This document shows, one piece after another, positions 8,310 through 17,612 of a stretch of 57,368 nt of DNA. The notes beneath the pieces were generated by a model. That model was not told the DNA's origin, made no database searches, and saw nothing but the letters and a program-made list of their open reading frames with translations. Position 1 is the stretch's first letter. Each line of letters begins with the position of its first letter. The DNA is from an uncultured Bacteroidales bacterium (lineage in GTDB: Bacteria; Bacteroidota; Bacteroidia; Bacteroidales; Bacteroidaceae): the NCBI GenBank assembly GCA_937995875.1, contig CALKIW010000064.1, positions 1 through 57,368 on the forward strand. The letters run 5' to 3'. Made by a program: the position numbers and the translations under genes.

Positions 8310-9305
8310 ATGAAGATTTTAATAACCGGTGCCAGCGGATTCATTGGCAGTTTTATGGTGGAAGAAGCCCTGCGTCAGGGCTTTGAAACTTGGGCTGGTG
8401 TGCGCCATACCAGCTCTCGTCAGTATCTGCAGGATGACCGAATACATTTCATAGAGCTCGATTTTTCGTCGGAAGAAGCACTCATCAAGCAGCTCACCGG
8501 CCACGAGTTCGACTATATTGTGCATGCCGCCGGGGCCACCAAGTGCCTCCATGCCGAAGATTTCTTCAAGATAAACTATGAAGGAACGGTGAATTTTGTG
8601 CATGCCATTCTCAAGCTTCGGATGCCTCTGAAGCGGTTTATCTATATCAGTACGCTCGGTGTCTACGGTGCCATTCGTGAGCAACGCCCCTATCAGGAAA
8701 TTGAACAGGACGACACGCCACGTCCCAACACAGCCTACGGCAGGAGCAAACTCAAGACCGAACGCTTTCTCGACTCCATCGGAAACGATTTCAACTACAT
8801 CGTGCTGAGACCCACAGGCGTCTACGGACCACGCGAAAAAGACTATTTTCTCATGGCCAAGAGCATCAAGGGGCACATGGATTTCAGTGTGGGATTCAAG
8901 CCTCAGGACATCACCTTCGTGTATGTCAAAGACGTGGTACAGGCCGTGTTCCTGGCCCTCGATCGCGGAATGTCGGGACGCAAATACTTTCTCTCTGACG
9001 GCAACGTGTACCGGAGCAGCACCTTCAGCGACTATATCCGTCAAGAGCTTGGCAATCCCTGGTGGATCAGAATCACGGCTCCGATATGGCTGCTGCGCAT
9101 CGTCACTTTCTGTGGCGAACACTTCAGTCGCATCACCGGAAAACCCACACCCCTGAACAACGACAAATACAATATTCTCAAACAGCGCAACTGGCGATGC
9201 AACATTGAGCCAACCTGCGACGAGCTCGGCTATCATCCACACTATCAACTGCAAGAAGGCGTGAAAGAAACCATGGCGTGGTATAAAGAAAACAACTGGC
9301 TCTAA
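8310..9305 (+). CDS. NAD-dependent epimerase/dehydratase (extended SDR)
   Basis: A cytoplasmic sugar-nucleotide or related oxidoreductase of the extended short-chain dehydrogenase family, 331 residues. The nucleotide-binding glycine motif GASGFIGS is at residues 7-14 and the catalytic Tyr/Lys pair is in YGRSK near residue 145, after the conserved serine region (YISTLGVYG). The substrate cannot be told from sequence; UDP-glucose 4-epimerase-like or dehydratase activity are both possible. The gene is followed after 15 bp by a PAP2-type membrane enzyme, so the two are likely cotranscribed and may act on one lipid or glycolipid pathway. Confidence 0.85.
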   Translation: MKILITGASGFIGSFMVEEALRQGFETWAGVRHTSSRQYLQDDRIHFIELDFSSEEALIKQLTGHEFDYIVHAAGATKCLHAEDFFKINYEGTVNFVHAILKLRMPLKRFIYISTLGVYGAIREQRPYQEIEQDDTPRPNTAYGRSKLKTERFLDSIGNDFNYIVLRPTGVYGPREKDYFLMAKSIKGHMDFSVGFKPQDITFVYVKDVVQAVFLALDRGMSGRKYFLSDGNVYRSSTFSDYIRQELGNPWWIRITAPIWLLRIVTFCGEHFSRITGKPTPLNNDKYNILKQRNWRCNIEPTCDELGYHPHYQLQEGVKETMAWYKENNWL

Positions 9306-9320
9306 CCACCTGTTTAAAGT

Positions 9321-10280
9321 ATGAATATCAGGAAATACATTGAATTGGAGAAGAAACCCGCCCGTGCCCTCATGCCGTTGGAATGGGTTGTGCTTGCCTA
9401 TGTAGTTTTTACGCTCATCATCGTGCTGTTTGGCCTGACCAAATTCAGCAATCCCGACGCCATGATCTGGGGTCGCGTGCGCATGGGAGCCATCACGCTG
9501 GGAATGTGGGTGGTCTACAGACTCCTACCGTGCCGGCTGACCCGTCTGCTCCGCGTCGTCGTACAGATGTCGCTGTTGAGCTGGTGGTATGCCGACACTT
9601 ACCTCCTGAACTGTCTTTTTCCCAACCTCGACCACATCTTTGCCCGTGCCGAACAAGCCTTGTTCGGTTTCCAGCCCGCCTTGGCTTTTGCCGAGAAGAT
9701 GCCGCAGATTTTCTTCAGCGAGCTCATGGATATGGCCTATGCAAGCTACTTCCCCATCATCGCTGCCGTAATTCTCTATTATTTTTTCAAACGCTATCAT
9801 GAGTTCGAGCGTGCGTCGTTCATCATTCTCGCCTCTTTCTTCGCTTTCTATGTCATCTACGACGTGGTGCCCGTCACAGGCCCGATGTACTACTACCATG
9901 CCGTCGGACTGGACCGCATCACTCAGGGCATATTTCCAAGCATTGGCGATTATTTCTGCACCCATAACGAGATGATGGAGTCGCCGGGCTATAAGAATGG
10001 TATTTTCTACTCCCTCGTCACGGCAGCCCACGACACCGGCGAGCATCCCACCGCAGCTTTCCCCAGTTCTCACGTGGGCATTTCGGTAATCTGCATGATA
10101 TTGGCGTGGCACTCAAAAAGCCGAAAACTCTTTTTCTGGCTGCTGCCCTTTGCCACGCTGATCTGTTTTGCTACGGTGTATATCCGCGCCCACTACGTCA
10201 TCGACGTGTTTGCCGGTCTCGCCTTCGGCTTTGCTTTCTATTGGCTTTGGGCATGGGTGGCCAAGCGGGCGAAACTGTAA
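9321..10280 (+). CDS. PAP2-superfamily membrane phosphatase or phosphotransferase
   Basis: A 319-residue integral membrane protein with about six hydrophobic helices. The second and third PAP2 motifs are clear: PSSHVG near residue 247 and RAHYVID near residue 288, which carry the active-site histidines on the outer face of the membrane. The first motif is not obvious. The same fold and motif layout occur in lipid phosphatases and in Aur1-type inositol-phosphoceramide synthases. Bacteroidales make sphingolipids, so a lipid head-group transferase is a real alternative. It is the second gene of a pair with the SDR gene upstream. Confidence 0.75.
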   Translation: MNIRKYIELEKKPARALMPLEWVVLAYVVFTLIIVLFGLTKFSNPDAMIWGRVRMGAITLGMWVVYRLLPCRLTRLLRVVVQMSLLSWWYADTYLLNCLFPNLDHIFARAEQALFGFQPALAFAEKMPQIFFSELMDMAYASYFPIIAAVILYYFFKRYHEFERASFIILASFFAFYVIYDVVPVTGPMYYYHAVGLDRITQGIFPSIGDYFCTHNEMMESPGYKNGIFYSLVTAAHDTGEHPTAAFPSSHVGISVICMILAWHSKSRKLFFWLLPFATLICFATVYIRAHYVIDVFAGLAFGFAFYWLWAWVAKRAKL

Positions 10281-10384
10281 CACCAACTGTTTTTTATCAA
10301 GATTTTATCACAAAATCCGGACCTTCGTTTTTGAGGCATCCGGAAAAGAATTCCCGTTTATTTGTAAAAACAAAATCATCGGCT

Positions 10385-10560
10385 CGTCCTCCAAGACAAA
10401 TGCTTTGGGCGATTAGGGTCGAATGGCTGCGCGTTTCAAGCCGAAACGCAGTGCGGCTAAGGCTCCGTCATATTGCGGTTGGGGCTTAGCCGCATTGCCA
10501 TTACGCCCTAACCGCAAAGCCTCAATATTTTAAAACCGAAAATATTGAGCACGAATCGCG
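10385..10560 (+). repeat. Interspersed intergenic element, copy B (core only)
   Basis: Only the GC-rich core resembles the other copies: TGCGG, TGCGG and TGCCA words at 10452, 10474 and 10496, exactly 22 bp apart, with the same TTAGCCGCA and CTAACCGCA half-sites. The flanking AT-rich modules of copies A, C, D and F are not recognisable. The whole 615-bp gap between 10281 and 10895 shows no gene. Confidence 0.65.
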
Positions 10561-10823
10561 CAACCATCTGACCATCAGCAAAATGCAAAACAGGCAAATT
10601 TTGGGCGTATTTTGGGCCAAAGGTTTTCTGTTTTCAAATTCGCCAAGCATTTGAAGGCTTTTGTCCGCATATTTCATAGCACAATGTTATGGGCGCAGAA
10701 AGCGGTTGCATTTTCTGCGATGTTGCTCATGGAGAACGCGTCATGCATCATTCTTGATATTGTTATGCAACATGGTTGCAAACGCCACCTGTTTTAATTA
10801 TTCTTAAATTATCCACAACACAC

Positions 10824-10854
10824 TTTGCCCATCAAGGGCGAAAACGTACATTTG
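10824..10854 (+). promoter_or_regulatory. Promoter of the BACON/leucine-rich lipoprotein
   Basis: TTTG at 10824-10827, 19 bases, TACATTTG at 10847-10854. It lies inside the upstream extension of the frame and sets the start at 10896. Confidence 0.75.
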
Positions 10855-10895
10855 CAGCCGTATGGCATAAGTTTTATTTCTTTAATATCACACAC

Positions 10896-12386
10896 ATGAG
10901 AATATCATTCCGTGCTGACCTTTGGCTCATCTGTCTTTTCGCTATGTTGTTGATAGCCTGTGAAAAAGACGATTCCAACCCTTTCAAGGTCACCGCTGAC
11001 CCGTCTACCCAACAAATATTAGACGAGCAACAGCTGATGATAAGCCGCCGAGACACCTCTTTCGTGTTCCGCCTCAACTCCACTGATATGCCCTGGGAGG
11101 CAAAAGTCGTAGCCGGCGGAAGCGATGAGAGCAACAGATTGTGGTGCAAAATAAACACCGCGAACGACGCGTCCGGGAGCCGGGTCACCGTTGAAGTAAA
11201 GGCCAACCCATCGATGTCACCACGCACGGCTGTGGTGGAGCTGACCAATGGCAACCAACTGTATCGGTTTACCATACGCCAACAATACATGCCACAGATG
11301 AGACCGAGAAGCACCTACATTCAGGTGGAGGCAGACTCGGTGTTTGCCTATCTTTTCGTCAAAAGCAACGTAAAGCCTACCGTGACCATCCCTGCCGCTG
11401 CCACGTGGCTGCGACTGGAGTCTATGGAGGTGGACACGCGGGCCATAAACCACACCGTGCCGACGGTAATCTATCGTTTCAGTCTCGACCGCAACACGGG
11501 ATTGGGACGTGCTGCCGAGGTGACGTTGGGCGGTGAGGGTGCCCAATCGGTGAGCATTGTCATACACCAGAATCCCCAAGCGTTGCGCAGCGAGGAGCAT
11601 ATTCATGTAGACAAGTCGGGCACACTGGCGACGCTGCTCGGCGGCAACGCCTCCACATGGGCCAACATCAACAGCCTGCACCTCTCCGGACAACTCAACG
11701 ATACCGATATACAGACACTGCGCACGCTGCTTTCGCCTTCGGTAAGATACACAAGCACAAATAGCCAAGGCAACATATCGGTCAATGTCAGCGTGCCACT
11801 CAACCTGCAACACCTCGACATGAGTCAATGCCGGCTCATCTCGAAAGACAACGGCTTCTTGATCCCGACCATTGATGCGAATTTGAACAGCTACAGCAGT
11901 GACGGGGATAACTGTTTGGGCGACAATGCGTTCATGGTGACAAGGACCAAACTGAAAAGCATCGTGCTGCCCGAAACATTGGAAAGCATTGGCGAAAGGG
12001 CATTTAATTACTGTGAATATTTGGAGAAAATAGACATCCCGGCTACCGTCAGGAATATTGAGCCATACGCATTTTTCAACTGCGTGAAACTCTCCCAAAT
12101 CAACATCCCGGCCAATTCCCAACTGGAAACGCTTGGAAGTTATGCCGTCAGCACGGGAAGAAAACTCTCCGAAATCCGTTTCCCCGCCTCGCTTCAATTC
12201 GACGAGTTCAAGACTTTCATGGGTAATTTCTCGTCCAAAAACGTCCATGTGGGATGGACTGTGCCGCCCGTCCTCACGCGTATGAGGTTCAATTCGAAAT
12301 CCACACTCTATGTGCCGAAGGGGTGCGGCGATGCCTATCGACAGGCGAAAGGCTGGAAAGAGGCGACCAAAATTGTGGAGGAGTAA
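10896..12386 (+). CDS. Surface lipoprotein with BACON-type domains and BspA-type leucine-rich repeats
   Basis: A 496-residue predicted lipoprotein. The signal peptide ends in the lipobox LLIAC, with the lipidated cysteine at residue 22, followed by acidic residues, which favours surface export in Bacteroidetes. Two BACON-like beta domains follow (about 50-150 and 150-240), then BspA/LRR_5 repeats (about 310-440) of the type LESIGERAFNYC and IEPYAFFNC, and the typical end LYVPKGCGDAYRQAKGW. BspA-type repeats are known to bind host or bacterial surface proteins; here the ligand is unknown. The ATG at 10896 is chosen because a promoter lies just upstream and because it gives the lipoprotein signal at once. 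It stands alone. Confidence 0.85.
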   Translation: MRISFRADLWLICLFAMLLIACEKDDSNPFKVTADPSTQQILDEQQLMISRRDTSFVFRLNSTDMPWEAKVVAGGSDESNRLWCKINTANDASGSRVTVEVKANPSMSPRTAVVELTNGNQLYRFTIRQQYMPQMRPRSTYIQVEADSVFAYLFVKSNVKPTVTIPAAATWLRLESMEVDTRAINHTVPTVIYRFSLDRNTGLGRAAEVTLGGEGAQSVSIVIHQNPQALRSEEHIHVDKSGTLATLLGGNASTWANINSLHLSGQLNDTDIQTLRTLLSPSVRYTSTNSQGNISVNVSVPLNLQHLDMSQCRLISKDNGFLIPTIDANLNSYSSDGDNCLGDNAFMVTRTKLKSIVLPETLESIGERAFNYCEYLEKIDIPATVRNIEPYAFFNCVKLSQINIPANSQLETLGSYAVSTGRKLSEIRFPASLQFDEFKTFMGNFSSKNVHVGWTVPPVLTRMRFNSKSTLYVPKGCGDAYRQAKGWKEATKIVEE

Positions 12387-12612
12387 GCGGGCAACATGCA
12401 AATCCGTGTGCCGTAAACGTGCTCATTGCCATGCTTCGTTCAGTGGGCAAAGTCGATTCCCGCAAAATCGACCGGTGGTATAGCATCTGACAAAGTTCAG
12501 TTGATTGGCATTTGCTGAGGTAAACGCAGGGAAGGCGACGTGCTCCGCAAAGGGTAGCCCGCCTCATTCTCGCTTTTTCGACACCGAAAGCCAATAAGAA
12601 AAATATTATTCG

Positions 12613-12620
12613 TAACTTTG
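12613..12620 (+). promoter_or_regulatory. Promoter -7 element of miaB
   Basis: TAACTTTG, 23 bp before the miaB ATG. No clear -33 TTTG was found. Confidence 0.55.
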
Positions 12621-12643
12621 TAAGCAATAACGGATAAAAGCAA

Positions 12644-14002
12644 ATGAGCAAGAAATTATATATCGAAACATACGGCTGCCAAATGAACGTGGCCGACTCC
12701 GAGATAGTGGCTTCGGTCATGCAGATGGCGGGTTACGACATCACTGAAAACGAAGACGAGGCCGATGCCGTCTTTCTGAACACCTGTTCGATCAGAGAGA
12801 ATGCCGAGAACAAGATTTACCATCGTCTCGACGCGCTCCATGCCGAGCAGAAGAAACGGGCGGCCGCAAACCCCAACATACAACATCCGTCACCCATACT
12901 GGGCGTGCTGGGCTGTATGGCAGAGCGTGTCAAGGAAGACTTGGTGAAGAATCACCATGCCAATTTGGTGTGTGGACCCGACGCCTATCTCAACCTGCCA
13001 GAGATGATTGCGGCCGTAGAGATGGGCCAAAAGGCCGTAGACGTGGAGCTTTCGACCACCGAAACTTATCGCGACATTATACCGCAGCGCATCGGCAGCA
13101 ACCGCGTCAGTGGGTTTGTGAGCATCATGCGCGGTTGCAACAACTTCTGCCACTACTGCATCGTGCCCTTCACGCGGGGACGTGAGCGCAGCCGCGACGT
13201 GGAGAGTATATTGAAAGAGGTGCACGATCTGCACGACAAGGGCTTCAAAGAGGTGACACTTTTGGGGCAGAACGTAAACAGTTACGGCCTGTTGCCCAAC
13301 GGCAAGCGACCCGAAAACGGTACGTCGTTTGCCGACTTGCTGCGCTTGGTGGCGCGTGAAGTGCCCGATATGCGGGTGCGTTTCACCACCTCCAATCCCG
13401 AAGATATGACCGAAGACATCATCCAAGCAGTGGCCGACGAGCCTAATCTGTGCAACCACATCCACTTCCCCGTGCAGAGCGGAAGCAGCAAAGTGCTCAA
13501 GCTGATGAATCGGAAATATACGCGCGAGGACTATTTGGAAAAGGTGGCAGCCATCCGGCGCATCATCCCCGACTGCGGCCTCACTACGGATGTCTTTGTG
13601 GGGTATCACGATGAAACAGAGGAAGACCATCAGATGACGCTCAGCCTGATGCGTGAGGTGGGCTTCGACTCAGCCTTCATGTTCAAGTATAGCGAGCGTC
13701 CGGGCACATATGCCGCCAAGCATCTGCCCGACAACGTACCCGAAGAAGTGAAAGTTCGCCGCCTCAACGAAATCATACGGTTGCAGACCGAGATAAGTGC
13801 TGAACAGAACAGAAAGGACGAAGGCAAGGAGTTTGACATTCTGTTGGAGCGATTCTCCAAGCGCAGCAGGCAGCAACTCATGGGCCGCACACCGCAAAAC
13901 AAGGCGGTGCTCGTAGACAAGGGCACGCACCATATCGGTGAAACCATAAAGGTGAGAATCACCGGCAGCTCCTCGGCAACGCTGTTTGGAGAAGAAATCT
14001 AA
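12644..14002 (+). CDS. miaB: tRNA-2-methylthio-N6-dimethylallyladenosine synthase
   Basis: A radical-SAM methylthiotransferase that adds the 2-methylthio group to i6A37 of tRNAs. The 452-residue protein has the N-terminal UPF0004 domain with three iron-sulfur cysteines (residues 12, 48 and about 90), the radical-SAM motif CNNFCHYC starting near residue 165, and a C-terminal TRAM domain ending in SSATLFGEEI. The motif set fits MiaB better than MtaB or RimO. It is 30 bp upstream of an ABC exporter gene on the same strand and may be cotranscribed with the envelope genes. Confidence 0.95.
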   Translation: MSKKLYIETYGCQMNVADSEIVASVMQMAGYDITENEDEADAVFLNTCSIRENAENKIYHRLDALHAEQKKRAAANPNIQHPSPILGVLGCMAERVKEDLVKNHHANLVCGPDAYLNLPEMIAAVEMGQKAVDVELSTTETYRDIIPQRIGSNRVSGFVSIMRGCNNFCHYCIVPFTRGRERSRDVESILKEVHDLHDKGFKEVTLLGQNVNSYGLLPNGKRPENGTSFADLLRLVAREVPDMRVRFTTSNPEDMTEDIIQAVADEPNLCNHIHFPVQSGSSKVLKLMNRKYTREDYLEKVAAIRRIIPDCGLTTDVFVGYHDETEEDHQMTLSLMREVGFDSAFMFKYSERPGTYAAKHLPDNVPEEVKVRRLNEIIRLQTEISAEQNRKDEGKEFDILLERFSKRSRQQLMGRTPQNKAVLVDKGTHHIGETIKVRITGSSSATLFGEEI

Positions 14003-14032
14003 CTAATAAGACAAGACGCCGAACATTTTCTT

Positions 14033-15859
14033 ATGAAAGAATTTATCCAAGTTTTGCGGAGGTTTCTGCCTCCCTACAAGAAATATCTTGTACTATCCAT
14101 CGTATTCAACATCCTATCTGCTGTGTTGAATATATTTTCCTTTGCCACCCTTATCCCCATTCTACAAATTCTGTTTCAGACCGGCGGACAGCAGGTGGCA
14201 ACCCATTGGATGGGGCTTGGAGACGGCAGCTTCAAAGATGTATTAAGCAACGACACTACCTATCTGGTACAACAGCTGGTCGGCAACTACGGCCAGACCA
14301 CCACATTGCTGCTCATCGGTCTGTTCCTCGCACTGATGACCTTTCTCAAGACGGGTGCCTACTTTCTGAGTTCCGCGTCGGTTATCCCCATCCGCACGGG
14401 TGTGGTGCGTGACATTCGCAACCAACTCTATCAGAAAATCACGTCGCTTCATCTCGGCTTCTTCAGCGAAGAGCGCAAGGGTGACATCATTGCCCGCATG
14501 AGCGGCGACGTGCAAGAGATAGAAAACAGTATCATGTCGTCATTGGATATGCTGTTCAAGAATCCCATTCTCATCGTCATTTATTTTGCCACACTGGTGT
14601 ATGTTAATTGGGAACTCACGGTGTTTACCATCATCTTTGTGCCCATCTTCGGATGGTTTATGGGACTGGTGGGACGCAAACTCAAGGCTAAATCCATCAA
14701 GGCCCAAGCCTTGTGGAGCGACACGATGAGCCAAGTGGAAGAGACTTTGGGCGGTCTGCGCATCATCAAGGCATTCTCGGCAGAAAGCAAGATGAATCGT
14801 CGATTCGACAAGATAAACTCTGCCTACCGCAACAATATCAAGCGAGTGAACATCCGTCAGCAAATGGCCCACCCCATGAGTGAGTTTCTCGGCACGCTGA
14901 TCATCGTCATTGTGCTGTGGGTGGGGGGTATTCTCGTGCTGAACTACGGCACACTTTCCGGTCCCTCGTTTATCTATTATCTCGTGATACTCTACAGCAT
15001 CATCAACCCGCTGAAGGAGTTTTCCAAGGCGGGCTACAACATTCCGAAGGGGCTTGCCAGCATGGAGCGCGTGGATAAAATACTGAAAGCCGAGTTGGCT
15101 ATAAAGGAGCCGGAGCATCCCAAACACATCACGACATTCGGACACAGTATCGAATTCAGAAACGTGTCGTTCAAATACAACGAAACATGGGTGCTGCGCA
15201 ACATCAATCTAACCATAGAAAAAGGCAAGACCATAGCTTTGGTGGGGCAGAGCGGAAGTGGAAAGTCTACGCTGGTAGACCTCATACCTCGCTACTATGA
15301 CGTGCAGGAGGGTGAGGTTTTGATTGATGGCATCAACGTGAAAGACCTTGCCATTCACGACTTGCGGCATCTCATCGGCAACGTCAATCAAGAGGCGATA
15401 CTCTTTAACGACAGCTTTTACAACAACATTATATTCGGGGCGGACAGCGCCAAGATGGACGACGTGGAACGGGCAGCCAAGATTGCCAATGCCTACGACT
15501 TCATCACGGAGTCGGAAAACGGTTTCGAGACCAACATCGGAGACCGTGGCGGAAGGCTGTCGGGTGGCCAACGGCAGCGTGTGAGCATTGCCCGGGCCAT
15601 ATTGAAGAATCCTCCCATTCTCATCCTCGACGAAGCCACGTCGGCCCTCGACACCGAGAGCGAACGACTGGTACAGGATGCTCTGACAAAATTGATGAAG
15701 ACACGCACCACCGTTGCCATCGCTCATCGCCTGTCGACAATCAGGAATGCCGATGAAATCTGCGTGCTTCACGAAGGGCAAATCGTTGAGCGGGGCACGC
15801 ATGAGGAGCTTCTCGCCATCGACGGATACTATAAAAAACTACACGATATGCAGTCGTAA
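14033..15859 (+). CDS. ABC exporter, fused membrane and ATPase domains (MsbA-like)
   Basis: A 608-residue half-transporter with an N-terminal six-helix exporter domain (about 15-330) and a C-terminal ATPase: Walker A GQSGSGKST near residue 403, signature LSGGQRQR near 508, Walker B LILDEATSALD near 531 and the H-loop AIAHRLST. It should work as a homodimer in the inner membrane. Its place just before a lipid A-type acyltransferase and a Kdo-kinase-like gene makes a lipid or LPS flippase of the MsbA kind the best guess, but multidrug exporters have the same layout. The last codons form the first copy of a 22-bp direct repeat that crosses the stop codon. Confidence 0.88.
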   Translation: MKEFIQVLRRFLPPYKKYLVLSIVFNILSAVLNIFSFATLIPILQILFQTGGQQVATHWMGLGDGSFKDVLSNDTTYLVQQLVGNYGQTTTLLLIGLFLALMTFLKTGAYFLSSASVIPIRTGVVRDIRNQLYQKITSLHLGFFSEERKGDIIARMSGDVQEIENSIMSSLDMLFKNPILIVIYFATLVYVNWELTVFTIIFVPIFGWFMGLVGRKLKAKSIKAQALWSDTMSQVEETLGGLRIIKAFSAESKMNRRFDKINSAYRNNIKRVNIRQQMAHPMSEFLGTLIIVIVLWVGGILVLNYGTLSGPSFIYYLVILYSIINPLKEFSKAGYNIPKGLASMERVDKILKAELAIKEPEHPKHITTFGHSIEFRNVSFKYNETWVLRNINLTIEKGKTIALVGQSGSGKSTLVDLIPRYYDVQEGEVLIDGINVKDLAIHDLRHLIGNVNQEAILFNDSFYNNIIFGADSAKMDDVERAAKIANAYDFITESENGFETNIGDRGGRLSGGQRQRVSIARAILKNPPILILDEATSALDTESERLVQDALTKLMKTRTTVAIAHRLSTIRNADEICVLHEGQIVERGTHEELLAIDGYYKKLHDMQS

Positions 15860-15882
15860 GCTACACGATATGCCATCGTAGC
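15839..15882. repeat. 22-bp direct duplication across the ABC gene's stop codon
   Basis: ctacacgatatgc occurs at 15839 and 15861, 22 bp apart, with the rest of each unit also similar. The first copy encodes the final residues and stop of the exporter; the second lies in the 3' gap. Confidence 0.85.
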
Positions 15883-15928
15883 CGCACAGCTTATCGCTTC
15901 GCCCCACGCCCATCTCAACCCAATCATC

Positions 15929-16855
15929 ATGACAAAACTCGTTTATTACATTTTCTACACGCTATCTTTGCTTCCCTTTCGGGTGCTCTATGCGCTGTCA
16001 GACTTTGAGTTTCTCATTGTCTACAGACTGATAGGCTACCGCCGAAAGATTGTGAGAAGCAACCTAACCTCGTCTTTTCCGGAGAAAAATGAGGCGGAAA
16101 TCAAGGAGATTGAACGAGGTTTCTATCATTGGTTTTGTGATTATTTTTTTGAGACTATCAAATTATTGAGCCTATCCGACAAAGAACTCAAGAAGCGACT
16201 CGTCATCACCAATTCGGCCGAACATGAAAAATGGTTTAAGCAAGGACGCAACACCGCAGCCATACTCGGCCACTACTGTAATTGGGAATGGCTCTCACGG
16301 GTAGGCTATGAGATGGAACAGAATCGACGGGGTTGCCTTATCTACGACCCCCTACACAGTAAAGCGTTCGACCATCTTTTCCTTCGGATACGCACATATC
16401 CACCAACAGGCGTCCCCGTACCCAAGAAACAGATACTCCGACAACTCCTATCTTGGAAACGGGAGGGGCGGATGAGCCTCTGCGGATACATCGCAGACCA
16501 AGCACCCAAATGGGAGAACATTCATTGCTGGCTGCCGTTTCTAAACCACAATACGCCCGTATTTACCGGCGCCGAACGCATTATGCGCAAGATGAACAAC
16601 GTGGTTTACTACGTGGATATGACAAGACCCAAGCGCGGATACTACCAAGTGACTTATCGGCTCATCACCGACGACCCCAACAGTCTGCCCGAATTTGAAA
16701 TCACACGCCGCTTCTTCCAGATGCTCGAAACATCTATACACAACAACCCCGTGCCTTATCTGTGGACCCACAACCGATGGAAACGCACATACGAGGAGTT
16801 TAACAGAAGATTCAAGACTGTAAACGGGAAGATTATTCCACGCACCAAAGAATGA
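15929..16855 (+). CDS. Lysophospholipid/lipid A acyltransferase (LpxL/LpxM-like)
   Basis: A 308-residue membrane-anchored acyltransferase of the LpxL/HtrB superfamily, expected to add a secondary acyl chain to lipid A or a related lipid at the inner membrane. It begins with a hydrophobic helix. The catalytic HX4E-type motif is visible as HYCNWEW near residue 114, and the later segment ADQAPKW matches the family's second conserved block. It lies 4 bp upstream of a Kdo-kinase-like gene, within a tight four-gene envelope run. Confidence 0.88.
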   Translation: MTKLVYYIFYTLSLLPFRVLYALSDFEFLIVYRLIGYRRKIVRSNLTSSFPEKNEAEIKEIERGFYHWFCDYFFETIKLLSLSDKELKKRLVITNSAEHEKWFKQGRNTAAILGHYCNWEWLSRVGYEMEQNRRGCLIYDPLHSKAFDHLFLRIRTYPPTGVPVPKKQILRQLLSWKREGRMSLCGYIADQAPKWENIHCWLPFLNHNTPVFTGAERIMRKMNNVVYYVDMTRPKRGYYQVTYRLITDDPNSLPEFEITRRFFQMLETSIHNNPVPYLWTHNRWKRTYEEFNRRFKTVNGKIIPRTKE

Positions 16856-16859
16856 TTAT

Positions 16860-17612
16860 ATGAAATTCATCATCCATCCTGAATACGAATATCTGCGATC
16901 TTATATTGAAAAAATCCCTCATATTTTCAACCATCAGGGAGAGGAGATATACAATCTTAGAAACGTCATCAAGGTGATGAAGGCACCCGATGGACAACTT
17001 ATAAACGTCAAGCGATACTGTATTCCGAACTGCCCCAACCGCTTGATATATTCCTGGGGCATCCGAAAACCCAAAGCAGAACGCGCCTTTGAATATGCCG
17101 ATATATTGCAGAACAAGGGCATTTACACCCCTAAGGGCATAGCATTCATTGAAGAAAGAAATGCCATCGGACTGTTGCGCTACACCTATTTCGTCAGCGA
17201 GCAAGTTGATTGGGGACACACTTTCTACGAGTTCGGGAACGCCAAGCCGGGCGAATACGAAGAACCGGCCAAGGCGTTGGCCCGTTATGCCGCCTATATG
17301 CACGACAAAAGCGTGATGCACAAGGACTTCACGCCCGGCAACATTCTATGGAAAAAAGACGGTAAAGGCTATCATTTTTGCATCGTCGATACCAATAGGA
17401 TGTATTTCGGAGACGTGAGTGTCAAGATGGGATTGTTGAATATCATCAAGTTTTGGGGGCCAAAGGCTTTTACCGAAATACTCGTCAGCGAATATGCAGC
17501 ACTGCGGAATGTAGACCCCGACAAGGCATTGGCCATCGCCATGCCGGCCAGAGCCAAGTTTTGGAGACGCTATCAAATCAAACACGAAATACCTTTTAAA
17601 TTAGAGTTATGA
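16860..17612 (+). CDS. Lipopolysaccharide kinase InaA/Kdo-kinase-like protein
   Basis: A 250-residue protein with the eukaryotic-like kinase fold used by KdkA, WaaP and InaA. The catalytic loop is HKDFTPGNIL with the aspartate at about residue 155, and the metal-binding motif appears as VDTNRM about 20 residues later rather than the classic DFG. Such enzymes phosphorylate Kdo or heptose in the LPS inner core. Bacteroidales often carry a 4-phosphorylated Kdo, which fits, but the substrate is inferred. The stop overlaps the next gene's start by 4 bp, so translation is probably coupled. Confidence 0.8.
   Translation: MKFIIHPEYEYLRSYIEKIPHIFNHQGEEIYNLRNVIKVMKAPDGQLINVKRYCIPNCPNRLIYSWGIRKPKAERAFEYADILQNKGIYTPKGIAFIEERNAIGLLRYTYFVSEQVDWGHTFYEFGNAKPGEYEEPAKALARYAAYMHDKSVMHKDFTPGNILWKKDGKGYHFCIVDTNRMYFGDVSVKMGLLNIIKFWGPKAFTEILVSEYAALRNVDPDKALAIAMPARAKFWRRYQIKHEIPFKLEL

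Noticed and set aside
8319..9254. A 311-codon minus-strand frame opposite the SDR gene
   Set aside because: The plus-strand frame has the Rossmann and YxxxK motifs and a promoter; this one has nothing.
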